A stretch of 64,000 bases of DNA. Source: an uncultured Porphyromonadaceae bacterium. Lineage in GTDB: Bacteria > Bacteroidota > Bacteroidia > Bacteroidales > Muribaculaceae. Below, in pieces: positions 37,080 through 44,965 of the stretch (its first letter is position 1; every line of letters begins with the position of its first letter). The stretch covers positions 53,793 through 117,792 of the forward strand of contig UQER01000006.1 of assembly GCA_900540205.1 (NCBI GenBank). Reading direction: 5' to 3'. Under the pieces are notes generated by a model that saw nothing but the letters and a program-made list of their open reading frames with translations, had not been told where the DNA came from and ran no database searches. Made by a program: the position numbers and the translations under genes.

Positions 37080-38495
37080 ATGAGTTCGCAAGTCACTGAA
37101 AATGAAAACAAATCCATGGCCGGCATTGTCGGTAGGCTATGGGCGCATTGCTTGAGCCTCTACACTTATGTGACCGAGGGGGTGTGGAACGATACGCGCC
37201 GCACGGCATTGGTGAACTTCGTGAAAACCGTGAATCTGTCGGTGCGTTCTTTCCTTAACGGGGAATTGCAGGTCAGAGCTGCGGCACTGACTTATCAGAC
37301 GATTCTTGCGCTTGTGCCGATGCTCGCGCTCGTGTTTGCCATCGGTCGCGGCTTCGGATTCCAGAATCTTCTTGAGACACAGCTGTTCAATAACTTCCCT
37401 GTTCAGCGGGAGGCCTTGTCGACTGTATTTTCATTTGTCGACTCATACCTGGCCCAGTCATCCGAAGGGATATTTGTCGGCGTTGGCATTCTGTTCCTTC
37501 TGTGGACGCTCATCTCACTGCTGTCGGGGGTGGAAGATGTGTTCAACACGATCTGGGGATTGAAGCAAGGCCGCTCGTTCTGGCGCAAGATTACCGACTA
37601 TACAGCCATCTTCCTTATTTTGCCCGTTCTTATGATTTGTGCATCGGGCATCATGGTGTTCATGTCAACTACGCTCAACGCCTTGCTGCCGTCGGGTGTC
37701 CTATCCCCTCTCATCAAGATTCTGCTGGATTTTGCATCCGTGGTATTGGTATGGCTTTTCTTCGCCGGAACATATATGCTTGTGCCCAACACTAAAGTCA
37801 AGTTCAAGAACGCATTTGTGGCAGGCATCATGGCCGGATCTGCCTATATGATTCTGCAATGGCTTTTCGTTACGGGACAGATATATGTGACACGTTACAA
37901 TGCCATTTATGGTTCGTTCGCCTTTCTGCCTTTGCTGCTGCTATGGTTGCAGCTTGTGTGGACCATTACACTGGCCGGGGCTGTGGTATGCTTCTCATCA
38001 CAGAACATATTCGAGTTCAGTTTTAACAGTGAGATTCAGAAGATTTCGAATAACTACAAGTGGCGAGTTATGCTGGCGGTAATGACTATTGCCGTACGGA
38101 GATTTGTGGACGGCCAGACACCGGTCACACCTCATCAGATAGCAGTTAACTACGGTCTGCCGATTACGCTTGTTAACGATGCCGCCGCGAAACTCGCCCA
38201 GGCAGGACTGCTCAACCGTATAGTTGTGGACAACCCGGACAACGAGCCGGCCATCGCTCCGGCGGTGGAGCCTGAAAAGGTGTCGGTCGGTCTGGTGCTC
38301 GAGCGCGTCGGCGCATCCGGTTCGGCCAATTTCATTCCAAAATTCAACAGCCGTTTCCACGCTCTCAGCACGGCTGTAGCCGAACTCCGGCAGCAGTTTG
38401 TGGAACTTGGCAATAAAACGCTGCTGATGGACCTTGACATAGACACACTGCAGAAAGGCAGTGATGAATCAACAGAAACTTTAACCAACCAATAA
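37080..38495 (+). CDS. YihY/BrkB-family inner-membrane protein
   Basis: This 471-residue protein shows the YihY core of six membrane helices (within about 85-320), including RAAALTYQTILALVPMLAL (73-91) and the WLFFAGTYMLVPN segment. A C-terminal cytoplasmic part of about 150 residues contains a winged-helix-like stretch (VTPHQIAVNYGLPITLVNDAA), common in longer family members. The family was once called RNase BN, but its role is unproven. It follows the amylase by 35 bp and precedes ridA by 13 bp; these three genes may share a transcript. Confidence 0.9.
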   Translation: MSSQVTENENKSMAGIVGRLWAHCLSLYTYVTEGVWNDTRRTALVNFVKTVNLSVRSFLNGELQVRAAALTYQTILALVPMLALVFAIGRGFGFQNLLETQLFNNFPVQREALSTVFSFVDSYLAQSSEGIFVGVGILFLLWTLISLLSGVEDVFNTIWGLKQGRSFWRKITDYTAIFLILPVLMICASGIMVFMSTTLNALLPSGVLSPLIKILLDFASVVLVWLFFAGTYMLVPNTKVKFKNAFVAGIMAGSAYMILQWLFVTGQIYVTRYNAIYGSFAFLPLLLLWLQLVWTITLAGAVVCFSSQNIFEFSFNSEIQKISNNYKWRVMLAVMTIAVRRFVDGQTPVTPHQIAVNYGLPITLVNDAAAKLAQAGLLNRIVVDNPDNEPAIAPAVEPEKVSVGLVLERVGASGSANFIPKFNSRFHALSTAVAELRQQFVELGNKTLLMDLDIDTLQKGSDESTETLTNQ

Positions 38496-38508
38496 ATTAA
38501 TATTGATC

Positions 38509-38883
38509 ATGAAAACTCAAATCGCAACCGAAAAAGCTCCCGGAGCAATCGGACCCTACAGCCAGGCTATCGACGCCGGTTCGTTCGTATTCATCTCAGG
38601 ACAGATTCCGGTAAATCCTGCAACAGGCGAGATTCCCGAAGGGATAACAGCCCAGACCAAGCAATCGCTGGCCAATGTTTGCGCCATCCTTGCAGAAGCC
38701 GGCCTGTCGGTCGACAATGTTGTAAAGACAACCGTGTTCCTTTCGGATATGGCAGATTTCGTTCCCATGAACGAGGAGTATGCCTCGGTGTTTACCGCTC
38801 CTTTCCCTGCCCGCTCGGCAGTGGCTGTAAAGACTCTTCCCAAGAATGTGCTTGTTGAGATAGAAGTTATCGCCACCCGATAA
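38509..38883 (+). CDS. ridA: RidA-family enamine/imine deaminase
   Basis: This 124-residue protein matches RidA, which hydrolyses reactive 2-aminoacrylate-type intermediates and protects PLP enzymes. GPYSQAI (15-21), Arg102 (PARSAVAV) and Glu119 (VEIEVIA) are the conserved active-site positions. The frame also contains a TTG six bases upstream (38503), but ATG38509 gives the usual N-terminus (MKTQIATEKAPGAIGPYSQ). A terminator follows. Confidence 0.96.
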   Translation: MKTQIATEKAPGAIGPYSQAIDAGSFVFISGQIPVNPATGEIPEGITAQTKQSLANVCAILAEAGLSVDNVVKTTVFLSDMADFVPMNEEYASVFTAPFPARSAVAVKTLPKNVLVEIEVIATR

Positions 38884-38908
38884 CACCTGTATCCATAACG
38901 AACCAAAA

Positions 38909-38954
38909 CCGCCCTGTATCCATGGAAATCCATGTTACAGGGCGGAATTCTTTT
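38909..38954. terminator. Bidirectional terminator between ridA and the small lipoprotein gene
   Basis: A perfect 10-bp stem (38909-38918 with 38936-38945) encloses a second small stem (ATGG/CCAT). TTCTTTT follows on the plus strand and TTTTGGTT on the minus strand, so it serves both convergent transcripts. Confidence 0.85.
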
Positions 38955-38971
38955 GTAGTGATGGTAATGAG

Positions 38972-39322
38972 CTATTTTATCTGCGCCGCAATGCCGGGGT
39001 TTACGGAATCGAGGCACGAGATGAATCCCTCTATGTAACGGTCAGCCAGATCGTCGGCGCCCTCGTTTCTCAGCCGCTGTTCGCGCTCGCGCACGTCAAT
39101 GAGCGTACGTTCCACAAACATGGTGTCGATAAACACATTGTGCTTAAGCTCCATTGCTCGCTGGCGCCCCATGTTTTCCGCCTGCACCAGTTCCTCTGCA
39201 GAAGCGTGTTTCTTTCCGCATGACGTCATGTAAATCATCATTCCGGCCATGCAGGCAGCAATGATAGCCGCATTTGCCATTCTACGGCTGAAATTCTTTA
39301 TGTTCGTTTGGAGTGATTGCAT
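38972..39322 (-). CDS. Small lipoprotein of unknown function
   Basis: This 116-residue protein has a basic N-terminus, a hydrophobic segment (about 15-33) and a lipobox-like MTSC with Cys35, so it is probably an outer- or inner-membrane lipoprotein. The mature part of about 80 residues is charged and helical. I recognise no domain. An alternative start at Met15 would give a more normal lipoprotein signal. It is the last gene of the porQ-cmk-ispH-exonuclease run, 16 bp after the exonuclease gene. Confidence 0.65.
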   Translation of the reverse strand: MQSLQTNIKNFSRRMANAAIIAACMAGMMIYMTSCGKKHASAEELVQAENMGRQRAMELKHNVFIDTMFVERTLIDVREREQRLRNEGADDLADRYIEGFISCLDSVNPGIAAQIK

Positions 39323-39338
39323 CTATCTGTAAGTATTT

Positions 39339-39842
39339 TTATAGAATTGTAAGCGCTATTTTTGCGCAGGCCTCAGCGTCGGCCAAGGCGTTGTGGTGAT
39401 TGTAAAACGGTATGCCTAAAAAATCGCACAGCGCCGGAAGTGAATAGGACGAGCACATTGCCCTGGGAATCGTGCGCCGGGCTTTCATAAGAGTGCAGAA
39501 AAATGGATAATCGGGATAATCCATGCCGTAAACCCTGAATGCAGCCCGTATGCACCGTTCATCGAACGCCTTGTTATGTGCCACCAACGGAAGCCTCGCC
39601 AAGAAGCGGTGGAGTCTGCGCCACACAACATCGAACGTGGGCGCATCCTCTGTCATCTCAGGGCTTATACCGTGCACCTGTTCAGTGAAATAACGCGCAT
39701 AATATTCCGGTTCAGGTTTCACAAGCGAATAGAACCTGTCGGCTATCGCACCGTCCACAACTTTTACAGCTCCTATGGCGCATATGCTCGACGGTTCCCG
39801 GTTGGCAGTCTCCACATCAATGGCGACAAAGTTGTCCATCAA
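39339..39842 (-). CDS. DEDDh 3'-5' exonuclease (DnaQ/RNase T fold)
   Basis: This 167-residue protein contains only the exonuclease domain. Asp9 and Glu11 (AIDVETA), Asp94 (AHNKAFD), His150 and Asp155 (HNALADAE) are the five catalytic DEDDh positions. It resembles stand-alone DNA polymerase III epsilon-like proteins; whether it proofreads, repairs DNA or trims RNA is not clear. Its start overlaps the ispH stop by 4 bp, indicating translational coupling. Confidence 0.92.
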   Translation of the reverse strand: MMDNFVAIDVETANREPSSICAIGAVKVVDGAIADRFYSLVKPEPEYYARYFTEQVHGISPEMTEDAPTFDVVWRRLHRFLARLPLVAHNKAFDERCIRAAFRVYGMDYPDYPFFCTLMKARRTIPRAMCSSYSLPALCDFLGIPFYNHHNALADAEACAKIALTIL

Positions 39843-40708
39843 TCAATTGCTGCTAATGATTCCACCTTTAGTTTCACCTGCTCCATAAGCCAACGCGGAG
39901 TGGATGTGGCTCCGCAAATACCCACTGATTCTGCACCTGCAATCCATTCCGGATCTATTTCCGAATCGTTGGCTATGAAATGTGTGCGCGGATTGACATC
40001 GTGGCAGTTTGCGTAGAGCACCTTGCCGTTGCTGCTTTTTTTCCCCGCCACAAACAAAATGACATCGTGGGCACAGGCAAACTTCTGGAGCTTCTCAACC
40101 CGGTTGGCCACCTGACGGCAGATTGTATCATAACTTTCAAAATGTACTCCCGGTGACAGCCGTTTCTTTATCTCGCAGATTATCTCCTGGAATCCGTCGA
40201 GCGACTTTGTGGTCTGCGAATACAGTGCCACCGGACGTGTGAAGTCTATTCGGTCAAGTTCCGACAGGTTTTCTATCACTATCGCCTCTCCGGCGGTCTG
40301 CCCTACCAGCCCGTTCACTTCGGCATGCCCGTTCTTGCCGTAGATCACAATCTGCGGCCGCGGCTCATCGGTCGAGTCGAAAGCGCTTTTGATGCGCTGC
40401 TGCAGTTTGAGGACCACCGGGCATGTCGCATCGATAATCTCGATGTTGTTGTGCCGTGCCAGCTCATAGGTCGACGGAGGCTCACCGTGCGCCCGCAGAA
40501 GCACTTTCACATCGTGAAGTTTCGGCAACCGGTCGTGTTCTATCACTTTCAGTCCTTTGTCGGCCAGCCGTTGCACCTCATCGCTGTTGTGCACTATATC
40601 GCCAAGGCAATAGAGCGAGCCGGATTTCTCAAGTTCCTCCTCCGCCTTGCGTATGGCGGTGACCACCCCGAAGCAGAATCCCGAACCGGAATCGATTTCA
40701 ACCTTCAT
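39839..40708 (-). CDS. ispH: 4-hydroxy-3-methylbut-2-enyl diphosphate reductase
   Basis: This 289-residue Fe-S enzyme makes the last step of the MEP isoprenoid pathway, producing IPP and DMAPP. The three cluster cysteines are Cys12 (GFCFGV), Cys96 (DATCPVV) and Cys265 (GICGATSTP), and AHGEPP carries the conserved active-site His. It overlaps cmk by 11 bp upstream and the exonuclease gene by 4 bp downstream. Cmk-IspH neighbours are common in Bacteroidota. Confidence 0.97.
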   Translation of the reverse strand: MKVEIDSGSGFCFGVVTAIRKAEEELEKSGSLYCLGDIVHNSDEVQRLADKGLKVIEHDRLPKLHDVKVLLRAHGEPPSTYELARHNNIEIIDATCPVVLKLQQRIKSAFDSTDEPRPQIVIYGKNGHAEVNGLVGQTAGEAIVIENLSELDRIDFTRPVALYSQTTKSLDGFQEIICEIKKRLSPGVHFESYDTICRQVANRVEKLQKFACAHDVILFVAGKKSSNGKVLYANCHDVNPRTHFIANDSEIDPEWIAGAESVGICGATSTPRWLMEQVKLKVESLAAID

Positions 40709-41420
40709 GAGTTGTGCTTTTGGTTAATGCCTCGTTGAAGCGGTCAAGCAACCACTGGTTCTGCTGCTCTATAGTCATGGCCGAGTTGTCGAGTGAAATT
40801 GCGTCGGCCGCACGGCGAAGCGGACTTTCTTCACGGGTCTCGTCAATGTGGTCGCGGTGAACCACATTGGCAAGCACCTCTTCAAATGTCACATTCGAAC
40901 CTTTGTCCGTAAGCTCCTTGAACCGTCGCTGCGCACGTGTCTGTGCCGAGGCATCAACAAAGATTTTCAATTCGGCATCGGGGAATACGGTGGTACCTAT
41001 ATCCCGGCCGTCCATCACAATTCCCTTGCTTACTCCGAATGCCTGCTGCTTGGCCACAAGGTCGCGGCGCACAGCAGCGATGGCCGACACGGTCGAAACG
41101 TTGTTCGACACATCAAGCCGCCGGATAGCATCCTCTACATCCGTGCCGTTAAGCATGGTGTGCTGCGAACCATCGGGCATGCGAGTGAATGCAATATGCA
41201 TTTCGGGAAGCGCGGCGACAATCGCATCGGCATCCACGTTCCCGTCTCCGTCAATCATTCCGTGCTGCATGGCATAGAGGGTGACAGCGCGGTACATTGC
41301 TCCGGTATCCACATAATTGTAGCCTATGATTTTTGCCAGGGCTTTTGCCATTGAACTTTTGCCGGACGATGAATAGCCGTCAATCGCGATGATTATTTTC
41401 GGTGATTGTGAAGTCTGCAT
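40698..41420 (-). CDS. cmk: Cytidylate kinase
   Basis: This 240-residue P-loop kinase phosphorylates CMP and dCMP. The P-loop is GYSSSGKSS (15-23), and DTGAMYRA and DGRDIGTTVFPDA are CMP-binding signatures. The frame continues to 41450, but ATG41420 places the P-loop at the usual distance. It follows porQ by 53 bp and overlaps ispH by 11 bp. Confidence 0.96.
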   Translation of the reverse strand: MQTSQSPKIIIAIDGYSSSGKSSMAKALAKIIGYNYVDTGAMYRAVTLYAMQHGMIDGDGNVDADAIVAALPEMHIAFTRMPDGSQHTMLNGTDVEDAIRRLDVSNNVSTVSAIAAVRRDLVAKQQAFGVSKGIVMDGRDIGTTVFPDAELKIFVDASAQTRAQRRFKELTDKGSNVTFEEVLANVVHRDHIDETREESPLRRAADAISLDNSAMTIEQQNQWLLDRFNEALTKSTTHEG

Positions 41421-41473
41421 TGTATTTGGAAATAAAAACGCCGGCATCATTACGACGCCGTATAGTGATGAAA

Positions 41474-42505
41474 TCAGTTCAGAATATCATTCAGGTTCAG
41501 ATTCATGTTGAGCATCAGTGTGGTTGCGCCCGAGTGAGGCTGGGCGAACGCCAGGCTAACGTTGAAGCGCCGCAGATTTATGCCCGCGCCCAGCGAGAAA
41601 CCTGACAGGAAGCTGCGCGAATAGGTGCTCATGTCTGTACGCGTCTTGTAATTGTAGCCGAGGGCTACAAAAAAGCGTTCATTGGGTATGAAGTCGAACC
41701 CGAATACAAGATGTCGGAAAAGATTGGACGAGAATTTGTCTTTTACCTGCATCTCTTCCGATGTCGTGCCGTCGCCTGTCTCCAAATAAGGAAGATGCCA
41801 TTTTGTGAGGTTCCAGACGGTTATGGAGAAACGCACAGGGAATCCAGGAAACATCTTTGCAATGCCAAGACGCACATCGATGGGCAGACGGTCGTACGTG
41901 GAATTGAATTTCTTCACCTGGCCGCCGAGATTTGCCACCACAGCCGAGACCGACAGTTCCGAATCAGGATTGAAATAATTTATGCCCAAATCGGTGGTTA
42001 CAGCGAATGCGGAATAAGCCTCATAACTGCTGTACAGGAATTTTAAAGAGATGCCGCCACGCAGCCGGTCGGTTATGTCGTAGGAAAATGAGCCGCCGAA
42101 GTTCACGTCCTTCGGCGAGAAGGTTCCGGTCACTACGCCGAACTCATCGGCGGCCGTCATGCTGCCGTAACCGAAGTAGCGCAGACCGGCGCTCCAGGCT
42201 CCGCGCTCCCCCACGGCATGTGCATAGCGGGCTCCCGCAAAATTGGAGCCCCCCATATATCGCATATAATCGATCAGCACCTGATTGTGCATCTCAGGGC
42301 CGAGCAACGCAGGATTCTGGTCTGTTACGCTAAGTTCATCCTCTACGGCAGTGATATTGACCCCACCAAGCGCATATATACGCGCGGACGATGTTATGTT
42401 AAGATAATTGTATGCAGTTGATCCATCCTGAGCCGAAATTTCAGGCAACACACAGGATGCAATCAGAATCAGAAGCAAACGCAGACATTTATTTTGTAAA
42501 TCCAT
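41474..42505 (-). CDS. porQ: PorQ-like outer-membrane protein (type IX secretion related)
   Basis: This 343-residue protein has a signal peptide (cleavage near ISAQDG, residue 27) and a FadL-like beta-barrel pattern. The mature start (YNYLNITSSARIYALGGVN) and DELSVTDQNPALLG match PorQ, a protein needed in some species for the type IX secretion pathway or its surface attachment step. No other type IX gene is nearby, so involvement is inferred from family only. The frame runs to 42574, but Met42505 begins a regular signal peptide. It heads the minus-strand operon of porQ, cmk, ispH, exonuclease and lipoprotein. Confidence 0.88.
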   Translation of the reverse strand: MDLQNKCLRLLLILIASCVLPEISAQDGSTAYNYLNITSSARIYALGGVNITAVEDELSVTDQNPALLGPEMHNQVLIDYMRYMGGSNFAGARYAHAVGERGAWSAGLRYFGYGSMTAADEFGVVTGTFSPKDVNFGGSFSYDITDRLRGGISLKFLYSSYEAYSAFAVTTDLGINYFNPDSELSVSAVVANLGGQVKKFNSTYDRLPIDVRLGIAKMFPGFPVRFSITVWNLTKWHLPYLETGDGTTSEEMQVKDKFSSNLFRHLVFGFDFIPNERFFVALGYNYKTRTDMSTYSRSFLSGFSLGAGINLRRFNVSLAFAQPHSGATTLMLNMNLNLNDILN

Positions 42506-42678
42506 CAGTGTCTGTTTTATAAAAGGATGTGTCACATAACGGCAGACCCGGTAGGCAGGAATGATAGTGTACACATATAATATTTTAACGCAGGATGGCT
42601 GGAACTATTACATCCGGCAAAAGAAATTTTTTTCAAAAAAATCACCTTGGATAGCTCCATAAATCAAAAAATAATCTA

Positions 42679-42686
42679 TACCTTTG
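42679..42686 (+). promoter_or_regulatory. -7 box of dapF
   Basis: TACCTTTG exactly matches TAnnTTTG. Transcription would start near 42693, which lies downstream of the open frame's first possible start (42647) and thus supports a start at 42707 or 42716. No clear -33 TTTG was seen. Confidence 0.55.
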
Positions 42687-42706
42687 CGCTTTCAAAATGC
42701 TCAAGC

Positions 42707-43600
42707 ATGGCAACGATGATTAATTTCACCAAAATGCATGGCCTCGGCAACGATTACGTCTACGTGGATTGCACGGACGGACGATTCGGAGGAGCCGACA
42801 GCCGGATTCTTAACGATGATGAGCTGCTCGCACACATTTCGCGAGTATGGAGCGACCGCCACACCGGCATAGGAGGTGATGGCATCATTCTTATCCTCCC
42901 ATCGTCAGTCGCCGACTTCAAGATGCGCATTTTCAATGCCGATGGTTCCGAAGCCAAGATGTGTGGCAACGGTTCACGCTGCGTCGGCAAATATGTATTC
43001 GACCACAATCTCACTTCATCCACCAACGTAACGCTCGAAACTCTTTCGGGCGTTATATGTTTGCGTCTCAATCCAGGCGCAGACGGCAAGGTGGAGACGG
43101 TGGAAGTGGATATGGGTACACCGGAACTCACACCTGAGCGCATCCCTGTCATTGTAGCTGACAGTCATTCCAACCGTAACATCGAAGTGGAGGCCTGCGG
43201 ACGCACCGTATCCATAGATGCGGTATCGATGGGGAATCCCCATGGTGTGGTATTTGTCGACAGCCTCGACACAACAGACGTAGCGCAGTTGGGTCCGGTG
43301 CTGGAAAACCATCCCATCTGGCCCGACCGTGCCAATATCGAGTTTGTGGAGGTCCTTACTCCGCAAAAAGTGAGAATGCGCGTGTGGGAACGCGGCAGCG
43401 GCGAAACCATGGCCTGCGGCACCGGCGCATGCGCCGTGGCTGTCGCCTCAATCCTTTCCGGACGGACAGAGGCCGGCGAGATTACTGTGCAGCTTCTCGG
43501 TGGCGATTTAAGAATCGCCTATGACACTGCATCAGGTCATGTTTTTATGACGGGACCTGCAACCGAGGTGTTCACAGGTACAGCACCTCTTCCTGAATAA
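42707..43600 (+). CDS. dapF: Diaminopimelate epimerase
   Basis: This 297-residue protein interconverts LL- and meso-diaminopimelate for lysine and peptidoglycan. The two catalytic cysteines are Cys86 (KMCGNGSRC) and Cys237 (ACGTGACA). MINFTKMHGLGNDYVY is the canonical N-terminus, so the true start is ATG42707 or ATG42716; a promoter box at 42679-42686 excludes the 42647 start. It is followed after 28 bp by dapL, which makes its substrate. Confidence 0.96.
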   Translation: MATMINFTKMHGLGNDYVYVDCTDGRFGGADSRILNDDELLAHISRVWSDRHTGIGGDGIILILPSSVADFKMRIFNADGSEAKMCGNGSRCVGKYVFDHNLTSSTNVTLETLSGVICLRLNPGADGKVETVEVDMGTPELTPERIPVIVADSHSNRNIEVEACGRTVSIDAVSMGNPHGVVFVDSLDTTDVAQLGPVLENHPIWPDRANIEFVEVLTPQKVRMRVWERGSGETMACGTGACAVAVASILSGRTEAGEITVQLLGGDLRIAYDTASGHVFMTGPATEVFTGTAPLPE

Positions 43601-43628
43601 CCAGACAAACCAACAGATAAATCCTCAT

Positions 43629-44870
43629 ATGTTTCATATAAACGACAATTTCACTCTCCTTGCCGAAAGCTACCTTTTTTCAGAGGTAGCCAAGCGTATC
43701 AACGCATATAAAGAGGCCCATCCTGAGGTTGACATAATCAGAATGGGTATCGGCGATGTTACACGCCCATTATGCAAGGCTGCAATCGAGGCCATGCATA
43801 AAGCCGTCGACGACCAGGCCGATTCCTCAACATTCCACGGCTACGGTCCCGAACAGGGTTATGCATTTCTCCGCGAGGCCATCGTGGAATACGATTACCG
43901 TGCCCGCGGCATCGATATGGATGCCGACGAGATTTTTGTCAGCGACGGAGCCAAAAGCGACACGGGCAATATCGGCGACATCCTTGCACGAGGCAACCGC
44001 GTGGCCGTGACCGATCCGGTGTATCCTGTTTATGTAGATACAAACGTAATGGGCGGACGTGCCGGTGTGCTCGACACTGATGGCTGCTGGTCAGACATCA
44101 TTTATCTGCCTGTAACGGCTGAAAACGGATTCGTCCCGGCGCTCCCCTCCGAGGTGCCCGATATGATTTATCTCTGCTATCCCAACAACCCCACGGGAAC
44201 CACGCTGACCCGCGAACAGCTGAAAGTATGGGTGGATTACGCCCGTGCGCACCATTCGCTCATTCTGTTCGATTCGGCCTACGAGACATTTATCCGTCAG
44301 GACGATGTGCCTCATAGCATCTATGAAATAGAAGGGGCAAAAGAGGTGGCCATAGAGTTTCGCAGTTTCTCCAAAACGGCCGGCTTCACTGGTGTCCGTT
44401 GCGGTTACACCGTTGTGCCGAAAGCATTGAAGGGTGCGGACTCAAAGGGTGAGATGGTAAGTCTCAACCATTTGTGGAATCGCCGTCAATGTACCAAGTT
44501 CAATGGCGCATCCTACATTTCACAACGTGCGGCCGCTGCTATTTATACACCCGAAGGAAAGCAGCAGACCCGCGAGACAGTGGATTATTACCTCCGGAAC
44601 GCAGAGGTGCTGCGTCAGGGACTGCTGGATGCGGGGTTCGAGGTGTTCGGCGGCACAAACGCACCTTATGTATGGATCAAGACTCCGGACGAAACAACGT
44701 CATGGGAGTTCTTTGACATTCTGCTGGATCGTTGCCACGTGGCTGGCACTCCCGGCAGCGGCTTCGGCCCCTCGGGCGAAGGTTACATACGCCTCACGGC
44801 TTTCAACACATATGAAAACACCGTTGAGGCAATCAGTAGAATTAAAAAGGTGTTCGGCACTTCAAAATAA
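43629..44870 (+). CDS. dapL: LL-diaminopimelate aminotransferase
   Basis: This 413-residue PLP enzyme converts tetrahydrodipicolinate directly to LL-diaminopimelate, bypassing acylated intermediates. The PLP lysine is Lys249 (SFSKTAGFTG), and YPNNPTGT and GYGPEQGY are family signatures. It lies directly behind dapF (28-bp gap), so the last two steps to meso-DAP are encoded together. Confidence 0.97.
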   Translation: MFHINDNFTLLAESYLFSEVAKRINAYKEAHPEVDIIRMGIGDVTRPLCKAAIEAMHKAVDDQADSSTFHGYGPEQGYAFLREAIVEYDYRARGIDMDADEIFVSDGAKSDTGNIGDILARGNRVAVTDPVYPVYVDTNVMGGRAGVLDTDGCWSDIIYLPVTAENGFVPALPSEVPDMIYLCYPNNPTGTTLTREQLKVWVDYARAHHSLILFDSAYETFIRQDDVPHSIYEIEGAKEVAIEFRSFSKTAGFTGVRCGYTVVPKALKGADSKGEMVSLNHLWNRRQCTKFNGASYISQRAAAAIYTPEGKQQTRETVDYYLRNAEVLRQGLLDAGFEVFGGTNAPYVWIKTPDETTSWEFFDILLDRCHVAGTPGSGFGPSGEGYIRLTAFNTYENTVEAISRIKKVFGTSK

Positions 44871-44965
44871 GGTTTCCGATAGAGCTGATTCATCTGTAAT
44901 ATGAAATAAAACACCGGAACAGATTGTACGGTGAATTCAATTATTCAATTCAAGTTTTACACATT

